Assembly: GCA_947579605.1 (NCBI GenBank)
Contig: OX388307.1
Span: 13,927,237 to 13,991,236, forward strand
Length of the DNA: 64,000 nucleotides
From: Athripsodes cinereus
Taxonomy: Eukaryota > Arthropoda > Insecta > Trichoptera > Leptoceridae
Direction: 5' to 3'
Shown here: piece after piece, positions 11,711 to 24,218 of the stretch
Layout of the letters: each line of letters opens with the position of its first letter
Position numbering within the stretch: the stretch's first letter is position 1
The notes under the pieces: generated by a model
What the model was told of the DNA's origin: nothing
Database searches by the model: none
What the model saw: the letters and a program-made list of their open reading frames with translations, nothing else
Position numbers and translations under genes: made by a program

Positions 11711-12782
11711 TATGTATGTGTGTATGATCACCAAACATTTGTTAAATTATTAAACGTTTAATCACAAGTTAGTTCACGTTTCTTTCTCAAACACAGTATG
11801 GAATAACGTTTCCTGCGCTTTGAACAATTTAGGACCTATTAAATGAACTATTTTGAACACACTTCTATTAACTTTATATCATTATTAATGAAACATTTCA
11901 GTGTGAAAGAGGGTATTTCATCTAATCGAGAAACTTTTGGGCGGAATATGAGTTCTCTTTTTGGCCTTTTTATATTGAATTTCTCAACATAATAATATGA
12001 TATAGCTAGAATCATCATTTTAATATGAAATAAACATTGACTGTCTTTTTATTAAACACGTTAGGCATTAGAAATTAAGCATAAATACGCATTATACCAT
12101 AAAAATACTGTAATAGTCAAAATAATATCATTTTCAGCTTCTGTAAGGTTTCCATTATTTTTAAAAACTCGAATATTTGAATACTTTATAAGAAAAGCTT
12201 TTACAAAAGATTCTTTTGGTATTTCTTAAAAATATATCGTGCGTAAATCATGTCTACTACAACTATATAGGCTGTGTTACTTTTTCTTCTTTCCGGCAAC
12301 ACACCCCAGGCGTAGGTGATTTATGTCTAGGTATATATAACATTATTACCTAATATGCTTTTATATACAAGTAACATACATACTTCCTACATTCTTATGA
12401 AGTTACACCAAATGTAGAATTTTCAAAACATTTATTTTCAATGAGAAAAGAGTATACGATATAGAGATAAATTACTTACAATACACATAAAGTCGCAATA
12501 AAAATCTGGCAATCTATTGACATTAAAATCCAATTGCACTAATGTTTCGAACGTTCAGAACTCATTAAGAGTCGAGTGGTTTTGAAAAAAGTACTCGATT
12601 TCATTAAAATTACTTACAGATTGTTCTAATTAATTGAGAGACCGGCTATCCAGTAAATTAGAATGAAGAAAGTTTTAAGTGAAGTAATAACTCCGGAGCA
12701 GACCATTCGTGACATAGAAAATCACTACATCGATTTTATGTACCTGAGAACATTCTCACATTTATTTCTATAAAATTACATA
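11711..12782. other. Non-coding stretch, nothing recognised
   Basis: A+T-rich sequence without supported genes or repeat ends. The block CCGGCAACACACCCCAGGCG near 12292 is locally G+C-rich but has no reading frame of note. Confidence 0.45.
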
Positions 12783-12850
12783 TAAATTATCAAATTAAAT
12801 AAAATAAATATTTATTATTTTGTTTTGTGTTACTGTTGAGTAAGACTAAC

Positions 12851-12893
12851 GCACGACCGGTTTCGCGGACTCCGAGTTCGCATCATCAGGTGC
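12851..12893 (-). ncRNA. Type I hammerhead ribozyme, minus strand
   Basis: This is the exact mirror of the plus-strand motif at 12930-12972: stem I GCAC/GTGC, core CTGATGA, a stem II of about seven pairs, GAAA, the self-complementary ACCGGT and a GTC cleavage triplet. Catalysis is inferred from the conserved core only. Confidence 0.75.
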
Positions 12894-12929
12894 TGATCTA
12901 TACTACTAGGTATAATATAGTATAGATCA

Positions 12930-12972
12930 GCACCTGATGATGCGAACTCGGAGTCCGCGAAACCGGTCGTGC
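12930..12972 (+). ncRNA. Type I hammerhead ribozyme, plus strand
   Basis: In order: GCAC (stem I 3' strand, 12930-12933), core CTGATGA (12934-12940), one extra U, stem II GCGAACT/AGTCCGC with one A-C mismatch and a CGG loop, GAAA (12959-12962), ACCGGT (12962-12967), and GTC with predicted cleavage after 12968. GTGC (12969-12972) then closes stem I. All invariant hammerhead core positions are present. A two-base loop would be too tight for stem III. Because ACCGGT is self-complementary, the motif probably acts as a dimer, as described for Penelope-type hammerheads. Activity is an inference. Confidence 0.78.
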
Positions 12973-13040
12973 GTTAGTCTTACTCAACAGTAACACAAAA
13001 CAAAATAATAAATATTTATTTTATTTTATTTGATAATTTA

Positions 13041-15217
13041 AAATGAAGTGTTACAAAGTAAAAGCCGATACAATTAATGAAATTATTACATATAAATCTG
13101 CCTCATCTAGTAATACATATCGTTACGATAGCCTTTGCAGTAAATACATAATCGAACTGAAAATCGAATGCAAACGAGGATTAAGCTATAATCGGATTCA
13201 ACATGAATTTCATTAGAAATTAATTTACTAAACAATACACGATGCTGATTGATATATGCATAAAGGAGTAATCCTATTTTATTACAAACGTCAACACAAA
13301 TGTTATTTGCCGGTTAATCAAAATATTTATAATCATTATTTATTTTTCTGACTTGTGTATACAAGCTTTTCTTTGTCTCTTGCGAAATAAGCAGATACAA
13401 CAAATGTTGCTTCCATTAGATCTTTTAAAAAATACATCGAGTGTATCGATCTAAACTATCTATGTATACTGCTACGGTGGTTTCTATGTAATGTCATATG
13501 CTGTTTCAAACAAACATGGTGGTATCAGTTCTATTATGAAAATAAACTAAATATTAAAAAAAACTTCTCGAGACAGACAGAAAAATGAGATATAATTTTA
13601 AAATAATCAACTACGAAAGTATTCAGATAGTATAATGACGATACCAAATATCATTAGGTACGAACAACTTTTTAATTAAATTATAGCTGTACATCTTATT
13701 TATTAACTTTTTTAGATATTGAACTCTGTTTGATGAAGTAAAAATGTAATTATTTTTGATGTTTTGTAAAATAGTTTGAAAAAAGTATCTAAAAAGGTCA
13801 CAGTCTAGTGGAGTCTGAAATAAAATTAATTGATCAGTTTGTCTGTTTATCGATAAAAATTTCATTGGCAGACATAAGGGCAGACGAGAGAGCACAATAG
13901 GGTGGGTTGTAAAAGAATATTATTCAAGCTTACAAAGTTATCGAGGATGATGGGTGTGATCGGGTGGAGGGTACATTGAAGAGAAAGTCTAAACCATAAT
14001 TTCGGTAAATGCTTCTGAGGAATGAACGATCAAACGTGTACAGTAACTACGGAAAGAGAGCTGGTTGGATATTTTTTATAACTTAAAGAACATTTTATTT
14101 TTATTATGGGCTGGTTTTTACAGCAAGAATAACTGAGAAAATTACGAAAAGTTTACTTTATTCTGAGTTCATGTTAGTAACTATATACTTGAATATTGTA
14201 ATTTGTTATATCGACTGTTGAGACACTGAATACATCTTATATTGTTTTTTGATAAAGATTGTTTCATAATTTACATACAAATATGTTTGTAAATGGCATG
14301 CCAACATCACGATATAAAACATACCATATGGAGATAATTAGATAAATGTACATTTTAATATATCGCTGTTCAAACTCTCAAATGAAAAAAAAAATAAAAA
14401 AAAAATATTATTATTTTTAAATATTTACTAATTATCTCTTAACTTGTACATCTGCGCATTAAGTAATATAAGAGGACACAAAATATATGACAAGGAAAAG
14501 ACATTGTATTCCTAGCGAAACAAGCTGCCTGCGATATTTGCACAGTGTTCTAATTTTCTTCGCAGCAAGTGCTTTCACAAACGAAATGGGAGTTTATTAA
14601 GTAAATAGGTGTTTGCACAATGTCTCTGTTTACTTGTAAATAAAATACACTAATACAATTGTTATTATACTCGTAGTCCTTGAATGAGCGAGAATATTTT
14701 TACTTTTGTAAGAAAATATATTTGGATTTCCCCGTGGTGTTCAGAAAACACAAACACGGATTTCGTATTTTAAATAAATATTCTTTTGTCAGACTGCGTT
14801 TTAAGTAGACTCGTGACGACATGAGTCCCACAGAATATCACTACTGTGTTTTCAACTGAATTCAAATGAACTATAATGATATTGAGAATAAATTACTTGG
14901 CGCATATTTTGGTCTCGTATTCACGTTTTTATGTTTATATTACGATGAAAAGTATATAAATTTTACATCTAGTCTAAATATTTAAATAAAATCAATTATC
15001 CCTGAACGATAACAGTTCCAAGACTCTTCCATTTTAGACCGTTCTGTAGACTAATATGTTGAATTAATGTTATAACCTCATCACTAATTTCATCCACGTG
15101 CCCAAACAATGATACATGATATGAGATAATAAAACCCTTGGTATACACATATTGCGTATAATGATATATTTAAATTAATATAATATTTACCCTAAATATT
15201 TACGAAATGAAACTTAC
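13041..15217. other. Non-coding stretch (probably intron or intergenic)
   Basis: No supported features. If the exon at 15218 is real, this is the start of the intron downstream of it on the minus strand. Confidence 0.4.
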
Positions 15218-15325
15218 CCCAAAGTTTTAGTGCTGATGAGAGGAGTTTTAAGATTCAGAAATCCGTTCAACTTCGACTTCTTTTCACTCTGATGTTCGAC
15301 AGCGGATCCGGAAGACTGATCCATT
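15218..15325 (-). CDS. Probable first coding exon of an unidentified host gene
   Basis: A 108-bp exon is bounded on the minus strand by a pyrimidine-rich acceptor (TATTTTTTCAG) and a consensus donor (GTAAGT). It starts with A followed by ATG (15324-15322) and stays open, encoding MDQSSGSAVEHQSEKKSK followed by LNGFLNLKTPLISTKTLG, ending in phase 2. Its base composition is clearly richer in G+C than the flanks, as for a conserved exon. The segment from KLNGFLN onward resembles the first strand of a pleckstrin-homology domain, such as the N-terminal one of TBC1D2-type Rab GTPase-activating proteins. That comparison is from memory and weak. I chose the ATG because it is the first codon after the splice site, but the exon could also be internal. 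No partner exon was found in the window. Confidence 0.5.
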
Positions 15326-18300
15326 CTGAAAAAATAAATGAAAATAATAAATATCTTCATATTATCTTAAATACAAATACCAAATTAAGTAGATACATAC
15401 ATAATCGATTATCATTTTATTATGAAGATAAAGCAAAGTTAAAGCAATTCATTAGTTTATTTATTCACCATGCCAACAGTAAGCAATATTGTTACAAGTA
15501 TACATTAACAATCACATCAACACAGTCTGCGGATATCACAAGTGCTCGTTGTATTTACAGTTTACTATTAACAAAAATATCAAATGCATACACAACATTC
15601 CATCGCATGATACCTTTTTGTGGTAAATTGAATTTCACACGAATTTAAGAACAAAACATTTGACTTGGAAAACTTTTAATTAATTTCCAAATGTGTTTTT
15701 GTTGGTAATAATAATTAATGCATATTATAAAAATAATAGAATTACGCAACAATAATAGAATTACAAAAATTAATTTACACAACCCAGACAACAAGGGCTG
15801 ATTTATTCCGTTGAAGAACTAAATACACAAAAATAATTTATGAAAATAATAGGAATATGGATAATAGTAGGTATTATTTCTTTACATTTAGTGATTTTTA
15901 TTCATTTTTATTTTCCAATTTATGTTAAATTATTTTTAATTCTTTTAACGTTATACATTCAAAATCATTTTTGTCTCAATAGATCTCCATGATTAATTAA
16001 GAGAAAGGTAAGTACTATAACATGCATAAAATGGACTCTCCATTTGGTAAAATGTCTTATTTTTTTGCAATCTAATCTCAAAATGATCCATCCAATCCAG
16101 GCTTTCAGTAATATTATATTAAATGAACAAAGTTCCCCAGTGAAATAATTATGAGTTCTCACCAACATTCTTGTAATTAGTTTGAATGACTTGATATAAA
16201 ATTAGTCAGTCATAAAGCGATGACGAATAATATAATCACTTGATTATTAAATCCACTTTACTCCAAGAACGTCTATTTAAATTTAACACACAATTTCATC
16301 GTTAAAATACTACGTATAAATTAATATACTTATGAGTAACGTGTCTCCAAAGAGTATTTAAATATAACAAGATAAAATGTTACAAGTTTTGTATACTTCT
16401 TTCGTCTATAAATTATGCACATTTTCCGGATCCATGCAAATCTGGTAGAAAACGTATCACTCTTTATTAATAAATGCTATCTCATTTTCTATAATGTATT
16501 GAATAAATGTATATAATTTGACTATCCATTAATATGCTGGATAGTTAAATTATATACAAAAAAATGTAACTTATTTTAAAATGAGAAATAACTCAAACAT
16601 ATATATACACACGGGGTTTCATCTTCTGGTAAAGGAGCTTTTGAATGTTGTAAAATTATTTGCCATATCTTTCTCTTCTTGGCGTTCTGTGAAAGTGAAA
16701 AGAAGAGAAAATACCAGTATTTAAATACAATGCTACCTTATATATAGAAATAACTTTGAATCGAAATAGTAATTTATGGTAAATAAATAAATATACATTC
16801 AGACTTGGGTGCTTTGTGATGTACAAAACGGGCAAACATTGAAGTATCAAGCTTTAGTACATATTAGTTTCTCTTCAAACATATTTAAAACACCTATTAA
16901 AAAGCAAACATTTTCAAAAACAACACGCATAACTTTAAGGATTCACATTTCTAATGGAACAAATAATAACATGGCGTTTGTATATTTACGTTTCGCTCAA
17001 CACATATGAAAATATGAAATTCAAACTGACGTGAATAAATCTTCAACAAGACGTTGAAAAAACGGAATTATTTTGTTTTGAAAATGTACAGAGACAATAA
17101 GTGTATTATGTTAACATCAATTGTAATAGAAAACGACTAAGTACGTGCTTTGTTCTTAAAGAAAATAATGTGCATTATATGTCATTAATGGAGAATAATT
17201 TGATTCATTTTTCTAACACACTGTATTATTGATAGACTGAATCAGTTGGTTTACTTGATAAAATTTCCCGTCAAAAAGAATTGTTTTAATGTGTATTGTT
17301 AGTAGATATACATTTATGGTGATCATTTCTCAAATACTGTATATATATACCACAGATTTCTTCGTAATGGAGTCGATTAGTCTCGATCCATCAAAATGTA
17401 TAGTATCCCTTTTATAAGTTTATATCGTTATTCAATAATATAATACCTACGTACACTACACTTCTCTCATATAACTTACAGCATGCATAAATATTTTTGT
17501 CGGTAAAAATCTTATAAATTTATTGAAAAAACTTAATAGAAAAACTTATTAATGTTCTCTTTTCGAATATTTTGATGTTCGAATCAAATAAAACGAGAAA
17601 AAATAATTCATGAGAGAAGGTTTTGATTAGGTAGGTACCAACAAAATAAGAACCTATTTGAAAGGTTGGTGACTGGTTTGGTGGAGATTTAACTAGATAA
17701 TAATTATTTATTTATATTATATTTGGGTGCCTAATTATTAATATGAATTATCAATATTCAATTTACTCTAATCAAATTGTTTAGAAAACCAATATTATTC
17801 TTTGTAATTGTGGGATTTTGATTGGATTATTTTTTGTATTTATTAATTGTACACGAGCGTGTTATTAATCTAGAAAAATTAAATAAAAATCAATCCGAGG
17901 AAAAACTTAATGCTTTTTTAAACGAACGATTATGTTTCAATATGTCATCGACGCTTCCCTCAATTTGACCGCATGTGTGCTCCTGCCCGGAATTAGTTTT
18001 TTTTTATTATAAATGTGTAAATATAGATCCCTGAAAAAGGATACTCTACTGGTTTTCAATTCTCTCTTAGGAGACAAAAAAAGTAAATAAAGGCGATATG
18101 ATAATCATAATAAGCTTTCACTCATGAGACCTTCTCATATGAAACGGTATTAAATAAAGTAGATACATTAATATCTAAACCCTTCAATCCATCACCACTA
18201 TTATTTGCAGCCAACAGAAATGATTGCCAACTACTTCGCAATGTATGTAACTACTCAATCTTCAATAATAATTTAAGCGATTCATATAACAATAATATTC

Positions 18301-19924
18301 TTTCATTGATGTACCATTTGTTATTTTAGACAATAGGATGATGAAGATCAATGTATGGATTAGATAATATAACATTCAATAGATTTCAAATGATAATATT
18401 TATAATGTATTCAATGTAGGTACTTATTTTGTTCTCTTTTATTTTGTTTATCAATAATTTTCTATAGATCTGGTCTTAAAATAACAGATTAACAAAAACA
18501 CAATATAACTGATGGTTTGTAGAATACATGGCGAAGAATAGATCTTCGACTCTATTTACTAATTTTCGAGTGTCCTGTTTGTGAAACCCGGCAGGTGTTT
18601 GTGAAACCTCATAAATAGACAGTTAACATCTACTGTTCAGCGATGAGGTATGCCACGTATTTTTTATTGGCTTTTAGAGGACGATCTGCATATTTATTCC
18701 ATGAAGTTTGTCCGCAGGTTTCCCACCTTTCAGACTTTCACACAAAGGGCAGATTTTTTGAAACATTCCATCCAAGACATCCAACTTTATTACTCAATCA
18801 TCCTGTAATCAAGTATGTCACACGTATTTTTATTTTATTACAGATATTTTAAAAATTATAATTCAAACTAATTATAATTGAAAATAACATATCACATTCA
18901 ACTGGAACCACCACAGCTTTTGGAAAATGCGAACACTGAGAAATATAATATATTATATTCATTACGTTCAATTTGTCCACTGGCTAATCAGTTTGTTGAA
19001 TTTGCCTTGGTAGTATAGATTATACATTTTTCATTTCTCGGGCTAACAATATAATGTTGAGCTTTTGTATATGATACAGTCAAAATAAATAAACAAAAAA
19101 GAAATATAACAAAATAAAACATAAATATACATATCTACGAAACATCATCAAGAGATCTCACCAGGCAGAGCCTGAATGTGGGAATACTTATCAGTAATAT
19201 CTTTTGTCAGTATATTTTCTCCACTTGTAAATCCCTACACAATAGTTTACTTATTAAATTACCCACAAATTACAGTGCTGTACACAGCGCTCTCCATAGA
19301 TGTACACTATATATAGAAAGGTACCGTCTCCACTGTGTACTTGATAGCAATCAACAAAATACTCGCACCACCTACATCGTAAAAATAATAATGTTACCAT
19401 AGAATAATAATTATTCTAAAGTAACAATAAGTTACACCCAGCTTCTAACAACAATACATATTATATACTAGTTCCTTTCAACATGTTATAGGCGAATGGT
19501 GAATTTAATCGAAAGGGGAGATGTTTAAAAAGCTCTCTCTTTTTCTGGCATTACAACTAATACATGAGTGATGCTGTAAGGTATTTATTAAACGTTCGCT
19601 ATATTTTTTCTTTTTATAGAAAGAAAATAAATAAATATTATACATTTTTAATACAATACATACAAACAATATTGTTTGTTTGTTATTTATGACTATTTTT
19701 AGATGAAATAATGTACTGTTTTCTAGTGAATATTGGATAGCATATATATCACACATACGAAAAAAATAATATTATAAGAAATTTCTCGTCCTCATATTTA
19801 AATAATATATTGATATATTTTGACACAAATTTCAATATTTTTACTGTGTATCTTCCGCCAAATCAATAAATATTTCTCACTATGTTATATGTAAAGGAAT
19901 GAAGATAATCACAATACAACAATA
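15326..19924. other. Long non-coding stretch (probably intron or intergenic)
   Basis: About 4.6 kb of A+T-rich DNA. Apart from the hairpin at 16509 I recognise no element. A direct repeat of GTTTGTGAAACC occurs near 18577 and 18597. Open frames here look random. Confidence 0.4.
16509..16557. repeat. Short inverted repeat (20-bp arms)
   Basis: GTATATAATTTGACTATCCA is followed after nine bases by its reverse complement with one mismatch. There is no poly-T or coding context to suggest a terminator. It may be a tiny foldback element. Confidence 0.85.
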
Positions 19925-19973
19925 CCATCACGGCATATCCCACAAGTGGGGTAGCCAGCAGATTAGCTGCATG
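19925..19973 (-). repeat. Dispersed repeat R, 49-bp copy
   Basis: This matches the CCATCACGG end of repeat R through GCCAGCAGATTAGCTGCATG and then joins directly to a reverse transcriptase relic. Confidence 0.8.
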
Positions 19974-20655
19974 AAGATAAACGGCGTCATTTTAAACAAC
20001 ATCCGATATGCAGATGACACTGTTTCGCTTGCTGATAAAATCGATAACCTACAAATACTCCTGAATGATGTTATCTTGGCTGGATTGGAACTAGAAGTGA
20101 GCATTAATGTCACCAAAAACAAAGTGGATAACTTTTGGTCGATTGAGCTCTTCTGAAGTACCTCTGAAGTTAAACATCATCAGTGTTAAAAAAAGTACAA
20201 GTTTAAACATCTTAACAACATGAAAACTGAAACTCTTGACCCGAATGTAGGAATGAAATGAAGAATAGAAATGGCTTAACCTGCATTCAATAATATGAGG
20301 CCATCACTTATTTGTGATTACAATTTGAATACAAAACTCCGACAGAGAATAATCAAACGTTATGTTTGGTCCGAGTTGTTTTGTTGTACGGCTTAGAAGT
20401 GTTGAAAATAAATACGATGAATCGATTGGGAGCGTTGAGATGTGTATACATAGAAGAATGCTGCGCATTCTGTGGACGGATATTGTGTCTAATACAAAGG
20501 TATTACTTAAAGCTAATGTCAATAACATCTGAAATGTTTACAATCTCAAAAGTTTTCATATCTAGGTCATCTTTGGGGGCACAGAACATCAATTGTTTCC
20601 TCTTATAATCCAAGGCAAGATTGAGAGTAGATGAGGAGTGGGTAGAAGGCAGATG
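19974..20655 (+). pseudogene. Reverse transcriptase relic, RTE-like family B
   Basis: The relic matches the second half of the copy at 9260. It starts at KINGVILNNIRYADDTV, with the YADD catalytic motif intact. It continues INVTKNKVDNF, then through several stops and frameshifts to TKLRQRIIKRYVWS, KINTMNRLGALR and a GKIESR-like C-terminal block near 20610 that the other copy lacks. Everything upstream of motif C is missing. The degree of decay (multiple stops and indels in about 680 bp) marks it as older than the copy at 9260. Confidence 0.85.
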
Positions 20656-23600
20656 AATAAAATAAATAAATAATAGAACTGATGCTCCCAAAAGTAGTCA
20701 TGTAATCAGTTTTATCTCTAAGAAGTACTAAAAATCTGTATGCTATATATTTTTTAATACCTAGTTTCCTAGCAAATGCTGTAACACATCCAAATAATTC
20801 TTAATTCACAGGCTTATAGTAAATGACACAGAGATAAATTAAATAACATGACACACGCACACCCCTGTGCTTTGAAACATTTTGACAATGTTCTGCGATA
20901 CAATGAAGACACAATAGGTTTCCACATCATATAATTTGTGTACGTTCACGAAATGAAAACCTGTCTACGATATTGTTCATAATTAGGTATAAAACGTAGT
21001 ATATGCGTACAATGTGACTTGCGATGTAATAAGAATCTTTTGATTTATGTATGAAAGATAACTAAAATATATGTGTTTATTAAAAATTTGCTTCTAATTC
21101 ACATTTGTAACATTCCAACAACATTTTTAGTTTTTTATCAATCAGAAACATTTGTTCATTAAACGTACGATAGTACAGCAGTGTATTAAGAGTGCTATGT
21201 ACCTATGTGCTCTCTGAGGAGATATGTGATTTTTTGTTGAATTGAATTAATGTTTTGACATATTTTTGTGGTTTTATTTGATTTATTTCAGAGAGACATC
21301 TAGCATATTAATTAGTAGCTACAATCAATATGTACTCGCTATGTGCCATAATAAATGGGTCAGTAAGAAAATAAGAAAACACTTGTAAGTTATGAAAATT
21401 TACATTTATTAAGCTTGTTCCTGAATTATAAAATTGTAATTTACTTACTTAGTAACTAAAAAAATAAAGGCAATTGAAAAATGTCCCTGAAACTATAACA
21501 CTTGGCTTCAAACACGTAATATTCATTTCACATTGAAGTTTCTTTTTATTGATAGCGATAGCTTCAATTTTGAGATCAAAACCAGGTTAGCTACCAAGAA
21601 ATAAAATTAAACTATGCGGTTCAATTTGAATTTGATGTGAAAAACTTTCCAAACATAGAGTTTTACCAATTTCAATAAAGCACAATAACAAATTTACGTT
21701 GAAAATTCAAAGGCACGTGCATCTGATAAAGGGCCGTCTTAAGTAACCTCGGTAATAAAATATATCGATATGTGAAGGCGAGTTCTAAGTATAAGGGCTC
21801 TCATGGCTACTACATACAGTGGATAAAGTACGTGATGTGAATCAAGCAGTTTCCATTTGATTTCTTTTCTGAGATGATTTTTCACCAGACCTTGAGAAAA
21901 CGTCAATCGCATCTTTAAAGATCTGAAGATAGAGTACAATTTTGAGAAAGATTAATCTATTGGATACTACGCTACACAAAATACTTTTGCAAATATAGTT
22001 ATATAATAAATTTAAATTGAATTATGTCTCTACAAAAACAATAAATCCTAACAATCTAGATTGTTTTTACAATGCTCAGCTTCAACGACAGAAATAACCG
22101 TGCATTAGATATGTCATGAGAAAAAATGAGATGAAAATTACTCTAAAAGAAAAAGTGACTCAAAAAGCATGTGGTATTGTGTGTTTGAGTAAAACGATAA
22201 AACAAAAATTAATGCATAGAAAATGCTTTTGCGTATTCTTAACTTATTATTTTAATGTCTCGTAACAAAATTAACATTTAAAACTATGAATTTACTCTGA
22301 CTTTGTACTTTTTAAATGTACGCGACGCACTACAAAAATACATCAGATATACCTACTCAAAAAACTAATTTATGTAATGGTTGTTTAATATTTATGGTGA
22401 TAAGAATTTTACACCATTTTTGAAATATCTGAGTTCAGAGGCAATAAATTATTTTAAACAATTTGTCAGCGAAATGAAAATTATATTTTTCGACCGAGAA
22501 TTTATATGTATATCGAGGAAGGTAGGTATTTTTTCAGTTTTTGACATGGCTTTTTATCATCGCCCTGCTAAACAAAAATGCAGATGAAAACAATAAATAC
22601 TAATTCAAAGCGTAAATGTTCGAGGAAAGGGAAATAATTATTGATTCAGTCACCCAGCACAGCTAACTTTTGCTATAAATATTAAGCTCTGGTTGTTGTG
22701 AATATGTACCTACAGTTTTTTGAGAATAGAGTGTTTGGTGATTATTTTTAGAAATATGGAACTATCTTAATTTTTGTAAATTTATGATAGGAATGTATAG
22801 TAAATTGGATAACTGAAAACATGATTATCCTCAGAATGTGAACATATTTGCAATTCAATAAATAATCGATGTATAAATTAGGAATAAATTGGTCAGAATG
22901 GAACACAATATTCAATGAAATATCACTCTTAGTTGAGAGAGTACATTGAATGAGAAACCAAGATAGATGACATAGTACTGAAATCATAGTATTTTAATGA
23001 AAACAAATAAAAAACATTATTACATTTCATTATTAGCAAACGGTGGGCATTGTGGGCATCACATTGTATTTTAATGGAAATTTTAAAGCAATGATCAAGT
23101 TTAGTCAATGATTTGATATTATCTTCTCGTGACTTCAAGAAAATAATCAACGGTTGTTTTTGATTCCTACAGAATGTCTAAATGACAGGAAAGATAAAAC
23201 TAATAAACAGTAATGACTGAAACATATTTAGATATAATTTTTGTAATAGCGAGATATTTCATTGAAGAAGATACGCAGTATTCGTTTAAGAAGATAGTGA
23301 ATTAATATTCTTTAACATCATTACATAAAATTTCAAGCCATTAAATCATTTCACCAGCCTCCTAGAAACTTGGCCTTGTGCCTAAATGTTATTAAAAGAA
23401 TTTCGCTAAATTCATAAATTGGGTTCGTAATCAGTTTAAAATATTATAACAGTATCTCACGGCACCTACATTTTGTATTTACAGTGAAAATTTTCAACAT
23501 AATGGTTATTTTTATTGGTTTAAGTCGGATTTTTGTTGAGAAAATGTTATGAAATAATGTGTCAGGTGCCTTATAATATGCGTATAATACTATCCAAGGA

Positions 23601-24210
23601 TGGCTTTGTTTAGATGTTATTTTTTTTACTTTTTGTTTTTCATTTATACGTATAAAAAGAACCAAGGCAATTTCCATAAAATTAAAGAAAACATTAATGT
23701 CTAGGATTGGTGGTAGGATTTATTGATTTTTACAATCAATCAAAACCTTTGACGGAAATCTAATGATAATGATATAAATATTGTAAATTGTAAAAATTAT
23801 ATGCTAGAATTTTCTCTACCCATTTCAATCGATGATTTAAACCATCACCATAAAGGAAAACAAAAAGGACATTATATTCAAATGAGTGATGTAGAAAATT
23901 AATCATTGGTCTAAGTAAACAACTAGTACGTAGAAAATACGTAACTGTAAGCTAATTTTAAGTCTACATTGTTAAGTAAAGAGCTGGTGGTAGTCCTTCA
24001 GGTGAACCTCGAGCCCTTCTTTAGAAAGAATTTGCGTGAATGCGTGAAGAGTATGGATGTCATAGAAACTGACATTCATGTAACATTCATGGGTGAGGGA
24101 GGGTGCAACCCTTGATTTGTGTATAAAATTAAGAGTAGATTTTAAGAATTTATCTTCTTGAGACTAAATTACATAGTCTAATTTAGTTCCAAAAAGCGAT
24201 AAAACTGACT
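20656..24210. other. Non-coding stretch, nothing recognised
   Basis: About 3.5 kb without supported genes or repeat termini. Confidence 0.45.
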
Positions 24211-24218
24211 GTCGTAGA

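Larger units (their letters stand above)
12783..13040. repeat. 258-bp near-perfect palindrome carrying two hammerhead ribozymes
   Basis: Two 123-bp arms (12783-12905 and 12918-13040) are inverted copies with one mismatch seen, near the outer ends, and a 12-bp spacer CTAGGTATAATA. Each arm contains a complete hammerhead-type motif pointing outward. Hammerheads with this short stem III are known from the terminal regions of Penelope-like retroelements, but no Penelope reverse transcriptase or GIY-YIG endonuclease is visible nearby. It could be a solo terminal pair, a rearranged Penelope end or a small mobile foldback. Confidence 0.85.

Noticed and set aside
15085..15115. Minus-strand TTTGGGCACGTGGATGA resembling the FGHVER block of RTE family A
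   Set aside because: The match is too short and nothing around it aligns with the family.
15225..15270. CTGATGAGAGGAG near 15233 as a hammerhead core
   Set aside because: No stem II can be formed before the next GAAA, and the sequence lies within the coding exon on the other strand.
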